DNA from: Sphaerisporangium melleum
GTDB lineage: Bacteria; Actinomycetota; Actinomycetes; Streptosporangiales; Streptosporangiaceae
Length of the DNA stretch: 62,750 nucleotides
NCBI RefSeq assembly: GCF_014646695.1
Contig: NZ_BMNT01000011.1
Span: 1-62,750, forward strand
Direction of reading: 5' to 3'
Numbering within the stretch: the first letter of the stretch is position 1; every line of letters begins with the position of its first letter. Below the pieces are notes generated by a model. The model searched no databases. It saw only the letters and a list, made by a program, of their open reading frames with translations, and had not been told where the DNA came from. The translations under genes and the position numbers were made by a program. Below, one piece after another: positions 18,819 to 28,630 of this stretch.

Positions 18819-19643
18819 GTGACCCACCGTAGTCGATACACTACAGCGCTCGCACTGGCACTCGGACTGGCGGCGTCGGCGCTGCTCGCCGGGTGCGGCG
18901 GCGACGAGTCCGAGCAGAAGCGGGCGGAGCCCAAGCCGCTCGTGGTCAAAGAGCAGACCTCGTCGGTCAGCCAGGGGACCGGGGGGTACGTGGTGACGTG
19001 GGCCGGAGTCCTCGTCAATCCCAACCGCTGGCTTTTCGGGGAGAACGTCGCGGCCACCGTGGTCGGGCGGGACGCCTCCGGCAAGGAGGTCGTCCGCATG
19101 GAGCAGCCGCTGGACGCCGTCCCGCCGTCGGGCGCGCTGAAGTTCACCGGCCAGGCGACGGCCTCGGCACGCCCGGTCGACGTCCGGCTCACCTACCGGC
19201 CCGCGGTGTGGCGCAAGGCGTCGCGCATCCCGTCCGCGTACGTGCCGTTCCCGATCTCCTCGGCCGGCACCGAGAAGCTCGGCAACGGTTCCTACCTGGT
19301 GACCGGCGCGGTCGCCAACCCGTTCCAGCGGGCGGCGACCAGCCTGGTGGTGACCGCCCTGCTGCGCGACAAGGCGGGCAAACTCATCGGCGGCGCGAGC
19401 ACGTACGTGGACGACGTGCACGCGGGGGCTCCTCGCCGGTTCGTCCTCACCGTGGACGGCCTGAGCGGCGCCGGACCGGTGGCGCGCACGGACATCACCG
19501 CTCGCACGTGGGGGTCGAGCGGCCGGCCGTACGAGGAGCTGGCCATGAGCGGCGCGCTGCCGGCGAGCACCGCCAAGCCGCGGACCCCGCCGTTCGCCCG
19601 GGACCGCGGGTACCAGGCGATGCCGCTCGACCGACGGCCGTGA
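18819..19643 (+). CDS. Hypothetical lipoprotein
   Basis: A protein of about 274 residues with a lipoprotein signal: charged start, hydrophobic ALALALGLAASALLAGC and a clear lipobox LLAGC followed by GGDESEQK. The mature part has repeated beta-strand segments (GGYVVTWAGVLVNPNRW, GNGSYLVTGAVANPFQRAA) resembling FxLYD-like or Ig-like extracellular folds. I prefer the GTG at 18819, which puts the lipobox at the usual distance. No strong ribosome binding site is visible. Function unknown. Confidence 0.75.
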   Translation: MTHRSRYTTALALALGLAASALLAGCGGDESEQKRAEPKPLVVKEQTSSVSQGTGGYVVTWAGVLVNPNRWLFGENVAATVVGRDASGKEVVRMEQPLDAVPPSGALKFTGQATASARPVDVRLTYRPAVWRKASRIPSAYVPFPISSAGTEKLGNGSYLVTGAVANPFQRAATSLVVTALLRDKAGKLIGGASTYVDDVHAGAPRRFVLTVDGLSGAGPVARTDITARTWGSSGRPYEELAMSGALPASTAKPRTPPFARDRGYQAMPLDRRP

Positions 19644-19729
19644 GCGTGGGGTTGACGATTCCCGTCACCGGCGACCGCGAGCCGGCCGCACTATGGATCT
19701 TGAAATCACCCGCGGGTTACGGTACTTAC

Positions 19730-20911
19730 ATGACTTCCCCCCGGATCGTCCTGTTCGGTGCCACCGGGTTCACCGGCAGGCTGACCGTCGACGCGCTCCT
19801 GGCCTGCGGCGCCCGTCCGGTGCTGGCCGGCCGCAGCCAGCAGCGGCTCTCGGCGCTGGCCTCGTCGTTGCCGGTGGAGCTGCCGACGGCCGTCGCCGAC
19901 GTGCACCGGCCGGCGACGCTGCGGCGGATCATCGAACCGGGCACCGTGCTGATCTCCACGGTGGGGCCGTTCGCCCGCTGGGGCGAGCCCGCCGTCGAGG
20001 CCGCGATCGAGGCCGGAGGCGTCTACCTGGACTCCACGGGCGAGCCGGCGTTCATCAGGCGGATCTTCCAGCGGTACGGGCCCGCGGCGGCCGCGGCCGG
20101 CGCCACCCTGCTCACCGCGTTCGGCTACGACTACGTGCCGGGCAACCTCGCGGCGTCGCTGGCGCTGCGCAAGGCGGGGCCCGACGCCGTCCGGGTGGAC
20201 GTCGGATACTTCCTCCGGGGCAATCTCGCCCGCCGGGCGAGCGCGGGGACGCGGGCGTCGGCGCTCGGCATGCTCCTGGCGCCGATGTACGGCTTCCGTG
20301 ACGGCCGCATCCTGCGCGAGCACGGCCGCACCCGCGTCTTCCAGGTGGACGGGCGGGCCAGGCACGCCCTGTCGGTGGGAGCGTCGGAGCACTTCGCCCT
20401 GCCGCGCACCCATACGGGGCTGCGGGAGGTCAACGTCTACCTGGGCTGGCTCGGCGGTCTGACCCGGGCCGCCGGAGTGCTGGCCAAGGCGACGCCGTTC
20501 GTTGCGGCGATCCCCGGGGCCAAGCGGCTGACCGAGGCGGTGGCCGACCGCATGCTCCGCTCACCGCGACCGGCCACCGCGGCACCGGAACCCGGTACCG
20601 CGACCACGGCGGGCGACGGCGCTCCGGGACGCGGTGACGCGGCCTCGGGACCTGCCGGGACGGCGCCGGACGGGGCGGGGCTCACCTCGCAGGTGGTCGC
20701 CGAGGCGTACGACGACCGCGGCAGGAAGATCGCCTCGGTGGAGCTGCACGGCGGTGATCCGTACGACTTCACCGCGCGCGTGCTGGCGTGGGCGGCCACC
20801 ACCGCCGCCACCGGCGGCGTGCACGCGTGCGGAGCGGTGGGCCCGGTCGAGGCGTTCGGGCTGGACGTCCTGGCTCGCGGCTGCGCGAACGCGGGCCTGC
20901 TCGCCGCCTGA
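19730..20911 (+). CDS. Saccharopine dehydrogenase-like / trans-acting enoyl reductase family protein
   Basis: A 393-residue protein with an N-terminal Rossmann NAD(P)-binding motif (IVLFGATGFTG) and later ISTVGPFARWGEPAVEAA and YDYVPGNLAASLAL segments. These are typical of the saccharopine dehydrogenase-like family that includes mycobacterial trans-acting enoyl reductases for complex lipids. A Pro/Ala/Gly-rich insert near 285-325 interrupts the C-terminal domain. Start ATG 19730 is chosen because conservation begins there; the upstream frame overlaps the lipoprotein gene. The substrate cannot be predicted. Confidence 0.82.
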   Translation: MTSPRIVLFGATGFTGRLTVDALLACGARPVLAGRSQQRLSALASSLPVELPTAVADVHRPATLRRIIEPGTVLISTVGPFARWGEPAVEAAIEAGGVYLDSTGEPAFIRRIFQRYGPAAAAAGATLLTAFGYDYVPGNLAASLALRKAGPDAVRVDVGYFLRGNLARRASAGTRASALGMLLAPMYGFRDGRILREHGRTRVFQVDGRARHALSVGASEHFALPRTHTGLREVNVYLGWLGGLTRAAGVLAKATPFVAAIPGAKRLTEAVADRMLRSPRPATAAPEPGTATTAGDGAPGRGDAASGPAGTAPDGAGLTSQVVAEAYDDRGRKIASVELHGGDPYDFTARVLAWAATTAATGGVHACGAVGPVEAFGLDVLARGCANAGLLAA

Positions 20912-21266
20912 CCACGACGAGGGCACGTGGCTCGGAGAAAGTCGTTACGGTCGCTAGAAATCACCTTTCCGGTCCTTCTGGTGTTCCGCCCGGCTTCTCA
21001 TCATCGGTCGTCATTCACGATGATGAATGCCGCTATATCGTAACGTCCGGCATCGAGATGTGATGCCGGTGACCTGGCTATTTGTCGGCACATGCTAGGA
21101 CTTGCCCGCGATCTGGGCCGCTGCCGGGACTTGTCGAATATGGCGGCATATCGAGCGTGAATCGGGCGGAGAATCGCCGCTGATTCCATCACGGAATCAC
21201 TACAAGCCCGGTCATTACCCGGGAAACGGTGGAGCTGCTGGTTACCGAGCATTTACTGTCGGTGAC
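20912..21266. other. Lower-GC intergenic region with two stem-loops
   Basis: About 355 bp with visibly lower GC than its surroundings. Two perfect hairpins are present: TCATCATCG-N11-CGATGATGA (20998-21026) and CCGGCATC-N7-GATGCCGG (21047-21069). One may terminate the upstream gene. The right part presumably holds the promoter of the sigma-fusion gene. No convincing small gene seen. Confidence 0.5.
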
Positions 21267-22754
21267 ATGAATGACAGCGTCCTGGTCGAGGCGCTCCGCG
21301 CCCGCGATCCTGGGGCCCTCGCTGCCCTTTACGACACCTACGCCGAGAGCCTCTACGGCTACGCCCTGGCCCTGCTGGGGAGCCCGGACACCGCCCAGGT
21401 GGCGCTGCGCGACACGTTGATCGCGGCCGAGGCCCACATCCACGCCCTCACCGACCCCGGGCGGCTGCGCGTGTGGCTCTACGCGCTCGCGCGTGGCGAG
21501 TGCGTGCGCAGGCGTACGGCACTCCAGGGGACGGCCGGCGACGAAGCCGAGCCGGTCACCGAGCCCGCGCCCGCCGCGGGCTCCGGCCTGCGACTGGTGG
21601 CCGCGAGCGCGGTCGCCGCCCTGCCGGAGGACGAACGGGAGGTCCTCGACCTGCTCACGCGGCACGACATCCCCGAGGACGAGCTCGCCGTCGTTCTCGG
21701 CGTCACCGCCGCGCACGCCGAGGAGCTCCGGCAGACCGCTTTCGCCCGCCTGCAAGATCTGGTCACCGCCGAGATCCTCGCGCGCGGCGTCGCTCCGGAG
21801 TGCGCGGGCAGGACCGACGTCCTCGCCGGCTCCTCCGGCGGCCTGGACGACGAGACGCGCGAGCTGCTGCTGGAGCACGTCGACCACTGCGCCGACTGCG
21901 CCCCGCACCGCGAGCGCCAGGTCTCGGTGGCGAAGGTCTTCGACCTGCTGCCCGTCGCCGAGCCGCCCGAGACCTTGCGCGTGCGGGTCATGAGCTGCTT
22001 CATCGACCCCGAGCTGCTGCCCTACCGTCGTTTCGTCGCCCGGCGCGCCGGGCTGCTCGACGCCGACGGGTTTCCCGCGGGGGTGCCCAAAAGGGCTCAG
22101 CGGGCTCCTGCGGTCCTGGTGGGCGCTGTGGCGGCGCTCGCTATCGTCGTAGCCGGCATCGTGCTGGTCGGCGCCGTGCGCGACGCCGAGCGGCCGATCT
22201 CGGGTGGGGAGCACATCGCGCCACCCTCGGCCGGGCCACCGGCCGCCGCCGTCTCCGGCCCACCCACGCCGCCGGCGGCCGGCGGCACGCCGTCCCGCGC
22301 GCACCCGTTCCCGGCCCGGCCGGTCGCCGCGGTCGGTCCGGCCGCCCGGACCTTCGCGCCGGCGCGCCCGCCCGCGGCGCCGCTCCCCACGGTGCGTCCG
22401 CCACGGCCGTCCCCCTCCGTCCCCGTCCCCACCCCGTCCTCGCCCGCCTCCCCGGCACCGCGGCCCACGCCTCCGCCGCCGCACTCCGTCCCGACGCACG
22501 GCGGGCCTCCGGCGGTCACACCCCCGCCGACCGTGCCCCAGCCGCCCCGGCCGCCACGTGAGCGGCCGCCGGTCCCGGCGCCGACCACCGAGCCGCAGCA
22601 CGGCCCGCGGCGCACGCCCTGCCCGAGCCCCACCACGCAGGCTCCGGCGGCCACCCCGGCACCCTCGGCGGCGGACGGCGCGCCCTCCGGGCGGACCGCG
22701 CCGCCGGTCCCGGCGCCCTCAGCCCAGGCCGCCGGTCGTGTTCACCCTCAGTGA
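21267..22754 (+). CDS. Sigma factor fused to zinc anti-sigma-like motif, membrane helix and Pro-rich tail
   Basis: A 495-residue protein. Residues 10-80 look like sigma2 (ALYDTYAESLYGYALALLG) and 110-172 like sigma4 (LPEDEREVLDLL, AHAEELRQTAFARLQ). A segment HVDHCADC (204-211) then matches the H-x3-C-x2-C zinc motif of anti-sigma factors. One transmembrane helix follows (about 282-304) and then 190 residues rich in Pro, Ala and Thr, probably outside the cell. Sigma, anti-sigma and sensor-like parts thus sit in one chain. The start ATG 21267 lies right after GGTGAC. It overlaps the next gene by 17 bp. Confidence 0.8.
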   Translation: MNDSVLVEALRARDPGALAALYDTYAESLYGYALALLGSPDTAQVALRDTLIAAEAHIHALTDPGRLRVWLYALARGECVRRRTALQGTAGDEAEPVTEPAPAAGSGLRLVAASAVAALPEDEREVLDLLTRHDIPEDELAVVLGVTAAHAEELRQTAFARLQDLVTAEILARGVAPECAGRTDVLAGSSGGLDDETRELLLEHVDHCADCAPHRERQVSVAKVFDLLPVAEPPETLRVRVMSCFIDPELLPYRRFVARRAGLLDADGFPAGVPKRAQRAPAVLVGAVAALAIVVAGIVLVGAVRDAERPISGGEHIAPPSAGPPAAAVSGPPTPPAAGGTPSRAHPFPARPVAAVGPAARTFAPARPPAAPLPTVRPPRPSPSVPVPTPSSPASPAPRPTPPPPHSVPTHGGPPAVTPPPTVPQPPRPPRERPPVPAPTTEPQHGPRRTPCPSPTTQAPAATPAPSAADGAPSGRTAPPVPAPSAQAAGRVHPQ

Positions 22755-23391
22755 CGACTCTCCGCTGGGCGGCCGGGTCTGCCCGCGTGCGGCCGCCCCC
22801 GAGCTGACCGCGCTCGTCCCCCGCATCCACCGCACCGCCTGGCCGGTGTGGCTGGATCCCGGGCCGCGCATGCTGCGGGACGTGCTGGAGCTGTGCCGCC
22901 TGCAGACCGCCCGCGGGCTCGCCGTGCTGTGCTGGCTGGCCCGCGGCGAGGCGCCCGCCGACGTCGCGTGGCTGTGGCCGGGCCGCCGTCTCACCGGGCC
23001 GCGCCAGCAGCTCATGTACGCCGCGGCCACGGCCGTGCCCGACCCCGTCCTCGGCCTGGTGGTCGCCAACTGGACGTGGGTGCTCGACACCCGGTTCGCC
23101 GGGCAGGTCGTCGGGCCCTACCTCGCCGGCACCGCCTATCCGGACGACGGGTACACCGCGGCGCAGGCGACCGTGACGCTCATGCGCATCTGGGAGCGGC
23201 ACGCCGAGGCCAGGCCCGCGCTGGGCGCCGCCTGGGCGGCCTGCCGCACGGTCGCCGACTGGTGCAAGGCCGCCGAGCTGGGCGCCGCGTACGGCCGCGC
23301 GGCGCCGGTCTTCACCTACCCGCGCGGCCCGCTCCCCCCGGCCGCCGCAGTGCGCCCCTGGATCGCCCGGCTGCTCCGGCTCGACACCTGA
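22738..23391 (+). CDS. Hypothetical protein overlapping the sigma-fusion gene
   Basis: A 217-residue protein starting at GTG 22738 (MFTLSDDSPLGGRV). It has many Trp and hydrophobic residues (AWPVWLDPGPRMLRDVLELC, VVANWTWVLDTRFAGQVVGP) but no signal peptide. It looks soluble and helical; I do not recognise the family. The start is uncertain: no good ribosome binding site is present and coupling to the upstream stop is likely. Its pairing with the sigma fusion suggests a related role, but that is only context. Confidence 0.65.
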   Translation: MFTLSDDSPLGGRVCPRAAAPELTALVPRIHRTAWPVWLDPGPRMLRDVLELCRLQTARGLAVLCWLARGEAPADVAWLWPGRRLTGPRQQLMYAAATAVPDPVLGLVVANWTWVLDTRFAGQVVGPYLAGTAYPDDGYTAAQATVTLMRIWERHAEARPALGAAWAACRTVADWCKAAELGAAYGRAAPVFTYPRGPLPPAAAVRPWIARLLRLDT

Positions 23392-23528
23392 GCTATCGGG
23401 GCGTCACGGACAGTAGCGGCCGGGAGTGTGCGGGACGTCACGACGGGGAAGATCTGCCGGATGTGGGACGCGCACCCTCCCGTGCCCACGGCCTGACTTC
23501 CCGCGTGGCGAGCCTGAGAGGGGTGCGC

Positions 23529-24197
23529 ATGCCACACGCCGTGCTCCGCCGTGCGGCGGCCATGTCGGCCATGACGACCGTGACGACCGTGACGACCCTG
23601 GTGGCCGGCGTCCTCGGCGCGGCCGGAGCGTGCCCGGGCCCCGCCTGGGGCGCCGTCGCCGCCCGGTCTTCGCCGGTCGCCCGCCTCGCCGCCGGCGCCC
23701 ATGCCATCGGTCTTCGCACCGCCGGCTCCCGCGTGGCCGCGCTGCCCGGCGGTGGGGCGATCTGGACACCCGGCCCGTGGGCGGCGTCCTGGGCGCGGCG
23801 GCGCCACACCGGCGCGGGCCCCGGCGACCGCGTCGCCAACTGGGCGCTCACCCAGCTCGGCAAGCCGTACGTCTGGGCGGCGGCCGGGCCCCACGCGTAC
23901 GACTGCTCGGGCCTGACCATGCGCGCCTGGCAGCGGGCCGGGGTGGCCCTGCCGCACTGGACGGGCACCCAGTGGCTCTCAGGGCCGCGCGTCACGGCCG
24001 ACGGGCTGCGCCGCGGAGACCTGCTGTTCTTCGGGCGCAGCCCGCTCGACCCGCGCTCCATCGGCCACGTCGGCGTCTACATCGGCGGCGGTCAGATGGT
24101 CCACGCGCCGAGGACCGGCGACGTGGTGCGCATCGCGACCATGTGGCGGCCGAACCTCGTCGGGGTCGTCCGCCCCCGGCGCCAGGGCCCCGCGTGA
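23529..24197 (+). CDS. Secreted NlpC/P60 (C40) cell-wall hydrolase
   Basis: A 222-residue protein with an N-terminal export signal (about residues 1-42, ending near AWGAVAA) and a C-terminal NlpC/P60 domain. The catalytic Cys is in YDCSGLTMRAW, the His in IGHVGVYIGGGQMVHAP. Such enzymes cut peptide crosslinks in peptidoglycan between D-Glu and mDAP or similar. ATG 23529 has GAGAGG seven bases upstream. Its C-terminal VYIGGGxMVHAPRTGDVVR block is nearly the same as in the other C40 gene at 49.8 kb. Confidence 0.9.
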   Translation: MPHAVLRRAAAMSAMTTVTTVTTLVAGVLGAAGACPGPAWGAVAARSSPVARLAAGAHAIGLRTAGSRVAALPGGGAIWTPGPWAASWARRRHTGAGPGDRVANWALTQLGKPYVWAAAGPHAYDCSGLTMRAWQRAGVALPHWTGTQWLSGPRVTADGLRRGDLLFFGRSPLDPRSIGHVGVYIGGGQMVHAPRTGDVVRIATMWRPNLVGVVRPRRQGPA

Positions 24198-24385
24198 GCA
24201 CGCCGCGCCAGGGCCCGGCGAGGCCGTGCCGCGACCGGAGGAAAGGCCGGCACCTGGCAAGGCCAGTCCGATCGCGGGCGCGCCAGGACCTGGTGGGTGC
24301 GTCGTGCGACGCGGTGAGATCGTGCCGTGCCCGCTCCGAGGCGTGCCGGAGCAGGCGCCGCGCGGGCCACGCCGGGCGGCCGGGC

Positions 24386-24928
24386 TCAGTGGTGGTCGTC
24401 GTCCGCCAGGGGCTCCTCCGCGGCCGCCGCCTCCCGCTCGTGTTCCTCGTGCCGCAGGTGGCGCTCGATCGAGCGCCGGATCTCCACCTCGGCCTCCTTG
24501 CGGCCGACCCAGTTCGCGCCCTCGACGGACTTACCGGGCTCCAGGTCCTTGTAGACCTCGAAGAAGTGCTGGATCTCCAGCCGGTCGAACTCCGGCACGT
24601 GGTGGATGTCGCGGATGTGCTCCATGCGCGGGTCGGTGGCCGGGACGCACAGCACCTTGTCGTCGCCGCCCTTCTCGTCGGTCATCCGGAACATCCCGAC
24701 CGCCCGGCAACTGATCAGGCAGCCCGGGAACGTCGGCTCCTGCAGCAGCACGAGCGCGTCGAGCGGGTCGCCGTCCTCGCCCAGGGTGTTCTCGATGAAG
24801 CCGTAGTCGGCGGGGTACTGCGTGGAGGTGAAGAGAAGACGGTCGAGCCGGATGCGGCCCGTCTTGTGATCGACCTCATACTTGTTGCGTTGTCCCTTGG
24901 GGATCTCAACGACAACGTCGAACTCCAC
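24386..24928 (-). CDS. ppa: Inorganic pyrophosphatase
   Basis: A 180-residue soluble family I pyrophosphatase that hydrolyses PPi to two phosphates. Diagnostic segments are [38 protein letters not shown] and [10 protein letters not shown], with the metal-binding Asp cluster. A His-ending acidic tail (DDDHH) is present. The GTG at 24928 has an ideal GGAGGA six bases upstream; the longer frame to 25474 is spurious. It diverges from dacB across a 100-bp shared promoter region. Confidence 0.97.
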   Translation of the reverse strand: MEFDVVVEIPKGQRNKYEVDHKTGRIRLDRLLFTSTQYPADYGFIENTLGEDGDPLDALVLLQEPTFPGCLISCRAVGMFRMTDEKGGDDKVLCVPATDPRMEHIRDIHHVPEFDRLEIQHFFEVYKDLEPGKSVEGANWVGRKEAEVEIRRSIERHLRHEEHEREAAAAEEPLADDDHH

Positions 24929-25028
24929 TGCGGTTCCTCCGCTCAAGCCTCCCGGGGGGTCCGGGGTGGGCGTTAATGTCTCGTAGGCGTATATCCAGGA
25001 TGACGCATTCGGGAAAGAGGTCGGTGAG

Positions 25029-26426
25029 GTGGTGCGGCGCGAGCGTCTGGTCGCGATGACGACCCTCGCCCTGCTCCAGCTCTTCGTCTGCGCGGCCGGG
25101 GCGTACCTCCTCGTGAGCGACCGGCCCGACATCGCGGCGAAGCCCCCTGCCACCACCGCCCCCTCCCGGCCGCCGGTCCCGATCGTCACCGCGGGCCCGG
25201 TGCTGGCGTCGGCCGGCGACGGACGGCCGCCGGGCAAGGCGTCACTCGCCGCGCGGCTGTCCCGCGCGCTCGGCGACTCCGCGCTCGGCGGCAGCGTCGG
25301 CGCGGTCGTGGTCGACGTCGCCGGCGGGTCCACACTGTACGCCAGCAGGGCCGACACCGGTCTCACTCCGGCCTCCACCACCAAGGTCGCGACCGCCGTC
25401 GCCGCGCTGACCTCCCTCGGCCCGGACGCCCGCATCGCCACGCGCGTCGTCCGGGGCAAGGACGGCTCGATCACGCTGGTCGGTGGCGGCGACCCGACGC
25501 TCGCCGGGCCGAAGGCCGGCCGGTCGGACTCCTATCCCCGATTCGCCTCCCTGGCCGCGCTCGCCTCCCGCACCGCCCGGGCGCTGAAGGCCGCCGGTGT
25601 GTCGTCGGTCTCGCTGTCCTACGACGACTCGCTGTTCCAGGGGCCGCGTACGGCGCCGGGCTGGAAGCCGGGGTACGTGCCCGAGGGCAGCGTCGCGCCG
25701 GTGACCGCGCTCACCATCGACGAGGGCCGCGAGCAGCCCGGCCGCTCGTCCCGGTACGCCGACCCGCCGCGTTCCGCGGCCGAGGCGTTCGCCTCCCTAC
25801 TGAGGCGCAGCGGCCTCAAGGTCGGCCGGTCGGCCGCCCGGGCCAAGGCCCCCGCCACGGCGACGGAGATCGCGAGGGTCGAGTCGCCGCCGGTGTACGA
25901 GCTGGTCGAGCACATGCTGACCGAGAGCGACAACGACCTGGCCGAGGCGCTCGCCCACCTGGTGGCGGTCAAGGAGGGCAGGCCGGGCACCTTCTCCGGC
26001 GTCGCCCAGGCCGTCCAGGCCACGCTGAAGCGGCTCGGCGTCGCCCAGGGGGTCACCGTCTACGACGGCAGCGGGCTGTCCACCCGCAACCGCATCACCC
26101 CGGCCGCCCTCGCCCGCCTGATGTCCCTGGCGGCCTCACCGGCCCAACCGCGCCTGCACCCGGTGATCAGCGGGCTGCCGGTCGCCGGGTTCACCGGCAC
26201 GCTCGGTCACCGGTACGACAAGAAGGACAGCCGGCCGGCAGCGGGAGTGGTACGGGCCAAAACGGGCACGCTGAACGGGGTGAACACCCTGACCGGGCTC
26301 TCCAGGACCGCCGACGGCCGTCTCGTGGCCTTCGCGTTCATGGCCGACAAGGTGGCCGACCCCGACGGGGCCGTGGCGGCGCTCGACCGGCTGGCCGCGC
26401 TCGTCACCACATGCGGTTGCTCGTGA
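25029..26426 (+). CDS. dacB: D-alanyl-D-alanine carboxypeptidase/endopeptidase (PBP4, S13 family)
   Basis: A 465-residue penicillin-binding protein. It has an N-terminal membrane anchor (residues 10-29), a catalytic SxxK motif STTK (116-119), SDN in [11 protein letters not shown] and KTG in [10 protein letters not shown]. It trims D-Ala from peptidoglycan stem peptides or cuts crosslinks outside the membrane. Tandem GTG codons at 25029 and 25032 are possible starts. The DUF2342, tilS and hpt genes follow on the same strand with short gaps, as is common in actinobacteria. Confidence 0.93.
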   Translation: MVRRERLVAMTTLALLQLFVCAAGAYLLVSDRPDIAAKPPATTAPSRPPVPIVTAGPVLASAGDGRPPGKASLAARLSRALGDSALGGSVGAVVVDVAGGSTLYASRADTGLTPASTTKVATAVAALTSLGPDARIATRVVRGKDGSITLVGGGDPTLAGPKAGRSDSYPRFASLAALASRTARALKAAGVSSVSLSYDDSLFQGPRTAPGWKPGYVPEGSVAPVTALTIDEGREQPGRSSRYADPPRSAAEAFASLLRRSGLKVGRSAARAKAPATATEIARVESPPVYELVEHMLTESDNDLAEALAHLVAVKEGRPGTFSGVAQAVQATLKRLGVAQGVTVYDGSGLSTRNRITPAALARLMSLAASPAQPRLHPVISGLPVAGFTGTLGHRYDKKDSRPAAGVVRAKTGTLNGVNTLTGLSRTADGRLVAFAFMADKVADPDGAVAALDRLAALVTTCGCS

Positions 26427-26445
26427 CCGCGCTTCACGACGTACG

Positions 26446-27546
26446 GTGGTGAACATGCAGGTGATCGACTGGGAGCTGGCCGTCTCGACCGGTGTCCGCC
26501 TTGTCCGTCCAGGGCCGCAGGTGAGCCGAGAGGAGGCCCGGCATGCCGTCACCGAGCTGAGGCGTCTCTCGCGCGAGGCCGAGGGCCATGTGCAGGAGTT
26601 CAGCCGCATCGACGGCGCCGCCGAGCCCGAAGAGGCCACGGTCGTCGACCGCCCCGGCTGGATCCGCGCCAACGTGGAGGGGTTCCGGGTCGTCCTGGAG
26701 CCGCTGACCGAGCGCATGAACGCCCGCCGCTCGCAGATCCCCGCGATCGTCGGGGCCGTCGGCTCGCGGGTCACCGGCGTCGAGGTCGGCGCGGTGCTGG
26801 CCTTCCTGGCCACGCGCGTGCTCGGGCAGTACGAGCTGTTCCTGCCGCCCGACCCGAGTGGCGAGGCGCCGACGGGGCGGCTCACCCTGGTGGCGCCCAA
26901 CATCGTGCACACCGAGCGCGAGCTCGGCGTGAATCCCCGCGACTTCCGGCTGTGGGTCTGCCTGCACGAGGAGACCCACCGGGTGCAGTTCACCGGCGTG
27001 CCCTGGCTGCGCGAGTACGTCCGCGGGCAGATGACCGAGTTCCTGCTCGCCTCCGACATCGACCTGAGCACCATGCTCGAACGCCTGCGCGCCGCCTCCG
27101 ACGCCGTCACCGACGCGATCAGGGGCGGCGAGGGCAACCTCATCGACGCCATCCAGACCCCCGAGCAGAGGGAGATCCTCAACCGGCTGACCGCCGTGAT
27201 GACCCTGGTCGAGGGGCACGGCGACTACGTCATGGACGCCGTCGGGCCCACGGTGGTGCCCACGGTGGCCGACATCAGGGCGAAGTTCCAGCACCGCAGG
27301 CACGGCGGCTCGCGGTTCGACAAGACCGTCCGGCGGCTGCTCGGCGTCGACCTCAAGCTCAAGCAGTACGCCGAGGGCGCGGCGTTCGTGCGCAAGGTCG
27401 TCGACGAGGTCGGCATCGAGGGGTTCAACCGCGTCTGGGGCTCACCGGCGACGCTGCCCGACCACGAGGAGATCCGCAACCCCGAGGCGTGGATCTCCCG
27501 GGTCGCCCGCGCCCCCGAGCTCCCCGCCGCCAACGGCCACGCCTGA
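26446..27546 (+). CDS. Zinc-dependent metalloprotease, DUF2342 family
   Basis: A 366-residue protein with the family zinc motif in CLHEETHRVQF (HEETH) and conserved segments VLGQYELFLPP, PWLREYVRGQM and MTLVEGHGDYVMDAVGP. The glutamate-histidine pair in the latter probably gives the third ligand. The family was once labelled coenzyme F420 biosynthesis associated; substrates are unknown. Starts at GTG 26446, GTG 26449 or ATG 26455 cannot be separated. It lies between dacB and tilS, 19 bp after the former. Confidence 0.9.
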   Translation: MVNMQVIDWELAVSTGVRLVRPGPQVSREEARHAVTELRRLSREAEGHVQEFSRIDGAAEPEEATVVDRPGWIRANVEGFRVVLEPLTERMNARRSQIPAIVGAVGSRVTGVEVGAVLAFLATRVLGQYELFLPPDPSGEAPTGRLTLVAPNIVHTERELGVNPRDFRLWVCLHEETHRVQFTGVPWLREYVRGQMTEFLLASDIDLSTMLERLRAASDAVTDAIRGGEGNLIDAIQTPEQREILNRLTAVMTLVEGHGDYVMDAVGPTVVPTVADIRAKFQHRRHGGSRFDKTVRRLLGVDLKLKQYAEGAAFVRKVVDEVGIEGFNRVWGSPATLPDHEEIRNPEAWISRVARAPELPAANGHA

Positions 27547-27606
27547 CGGCCCGCCGGGCGGGCACGCGAGTGCGGCGGGCCGGCCGCACTCGCCAGACTA
27601 GGGAGC

Positions 27607-28617
27607 ATGGGACCACATCCCGCCGTCGCCGAGATCCGCCGCGCCGTGCGCCTCGCGCTGGCCGACCTGCCCGAGGGCGCCCTGGTGCTGGCCGCGTGCA
27701 GCGGCGGCGCCGACTCGCTGGCCCTCGCGGCCTGCCTGGCCTTCGGCGCGCCCCGGCTCGGCCTGCGCGCCGGGCTGGTGAGCGTCGACCACGGCCTGCA
27801 GGAGGGCTCGCGCGAGCGCGCCGAGGAGGTCGTCGTCCTCGCCGGGAAGCTCGCCCTGGCGCCCGCCGAGGCGATCAGCGTGACGGTGGGGACGGCCGGC
27901 GGGCCGGAGGCCGCGGCGCGCGATGCCCGGTACGCCGCGCTGTCGGCGTCGGCCGGGCGGCTGGGCGCGGCGGCCGTGCTGCTCGGGCACACCCGCGAAG
28001 ATCAGGCCGAGACGGTGCTGCTGCGGCTGGCCCGGGGCAGTGGCACCCGATCCCTGGCCGGGATGCCCGCGTCGGCCGGGCTCTACCGGCGGCCGCTGCT
28101 CGGCGTCGCCCGCCGCACCACCCGCCTGGCGTGCGAGGCGCTGGGCCTGCTCCCCTGGGACGACCCGCACAACATCGACCGGGCCTACACCCGGGTGCGG
28201 GTCCGCCACGACGTCCTGCCGGTGCTCGAAGGGGCGCTCGGGCCGGGGGTGACCGAGGCGCTGGCCCGCACGGCGGCGCTGTGCAGGGACGACGCCGACG
28301 CCCTGGACGCGTGGGCCGGCGAGGCGTACGAGCGCCTGCGGCGGGAGGCCGGCGCGGGCACTGGGGGCGCTGAGGGCGGCGCGGTCGAACTGCCGGTGGC
28401 GGGGCTGGAAGGGCTGCCGGCGGCGGTGCGCCGGCGGGTGCTCCAGCGGGCGGCCCTGGCCGCGGGCGCGGACGGCTCCGCGCTGGCGGCCGTGCACATC
28501 GAGCAGGCGGACCGCCTGGTCACCGCGTGGCGCGGCCAGCGCAGGGTGGAGCTACCCGGGGGGGTGGGGGTGGTCAGGCGGTATGGCACCCTGATACTCG
28601 CCAGCACCCACACATGA
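27607..28617 (+). CDS. tilS: tRNA(Ile)-lysidine synthase
   Basis: A 336-residue PP-loop ATPase that attaches lysine to C34 of the AUA-reading tRNA-Ile so it reads AUA instead of AUG. The P-loop SGGADS is at residues 32-37. [19 protein letters not shown] and the [16 protein letters not shown] region are diagnostic. Its C-terminal domain is short, as in other actinobacteria. ATG 27607 follows the typical spacing. hpt begins 13 bp downstream, a pairing conserved widely with ftsH. Confidence 0.95.
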   Translation: MGPHPAVAEIRRAVRLALADLPEGALVLAACSGGADSLALAACLAFGAPRLGLRAGLVSVDHGLQEGSRERAEEVVVLAGKLALAPAEAISVTVGTAGGPEAAARDARYAALSASAGRLGAAAVLLGHTREDQAETVLLRLARGSGTRSLAGMPASAGLYRRPLLGVARRTTRLACEALGLLPWDDPHNIDRAYTRVRVRHDVLPVLEGALGPGVTEALARTAALCRDDADALDAWAGEAYERLRREAGAGTGGAEGGAVELPVAGLEGLPAAVRRRVLQRAALAAGADGSALAAVHIEQADRLVTAWRGQRRVELPGGVGVVRRYGTLILASTHT

Positions 28618-28630
28618 AGGAAAACCGCAG

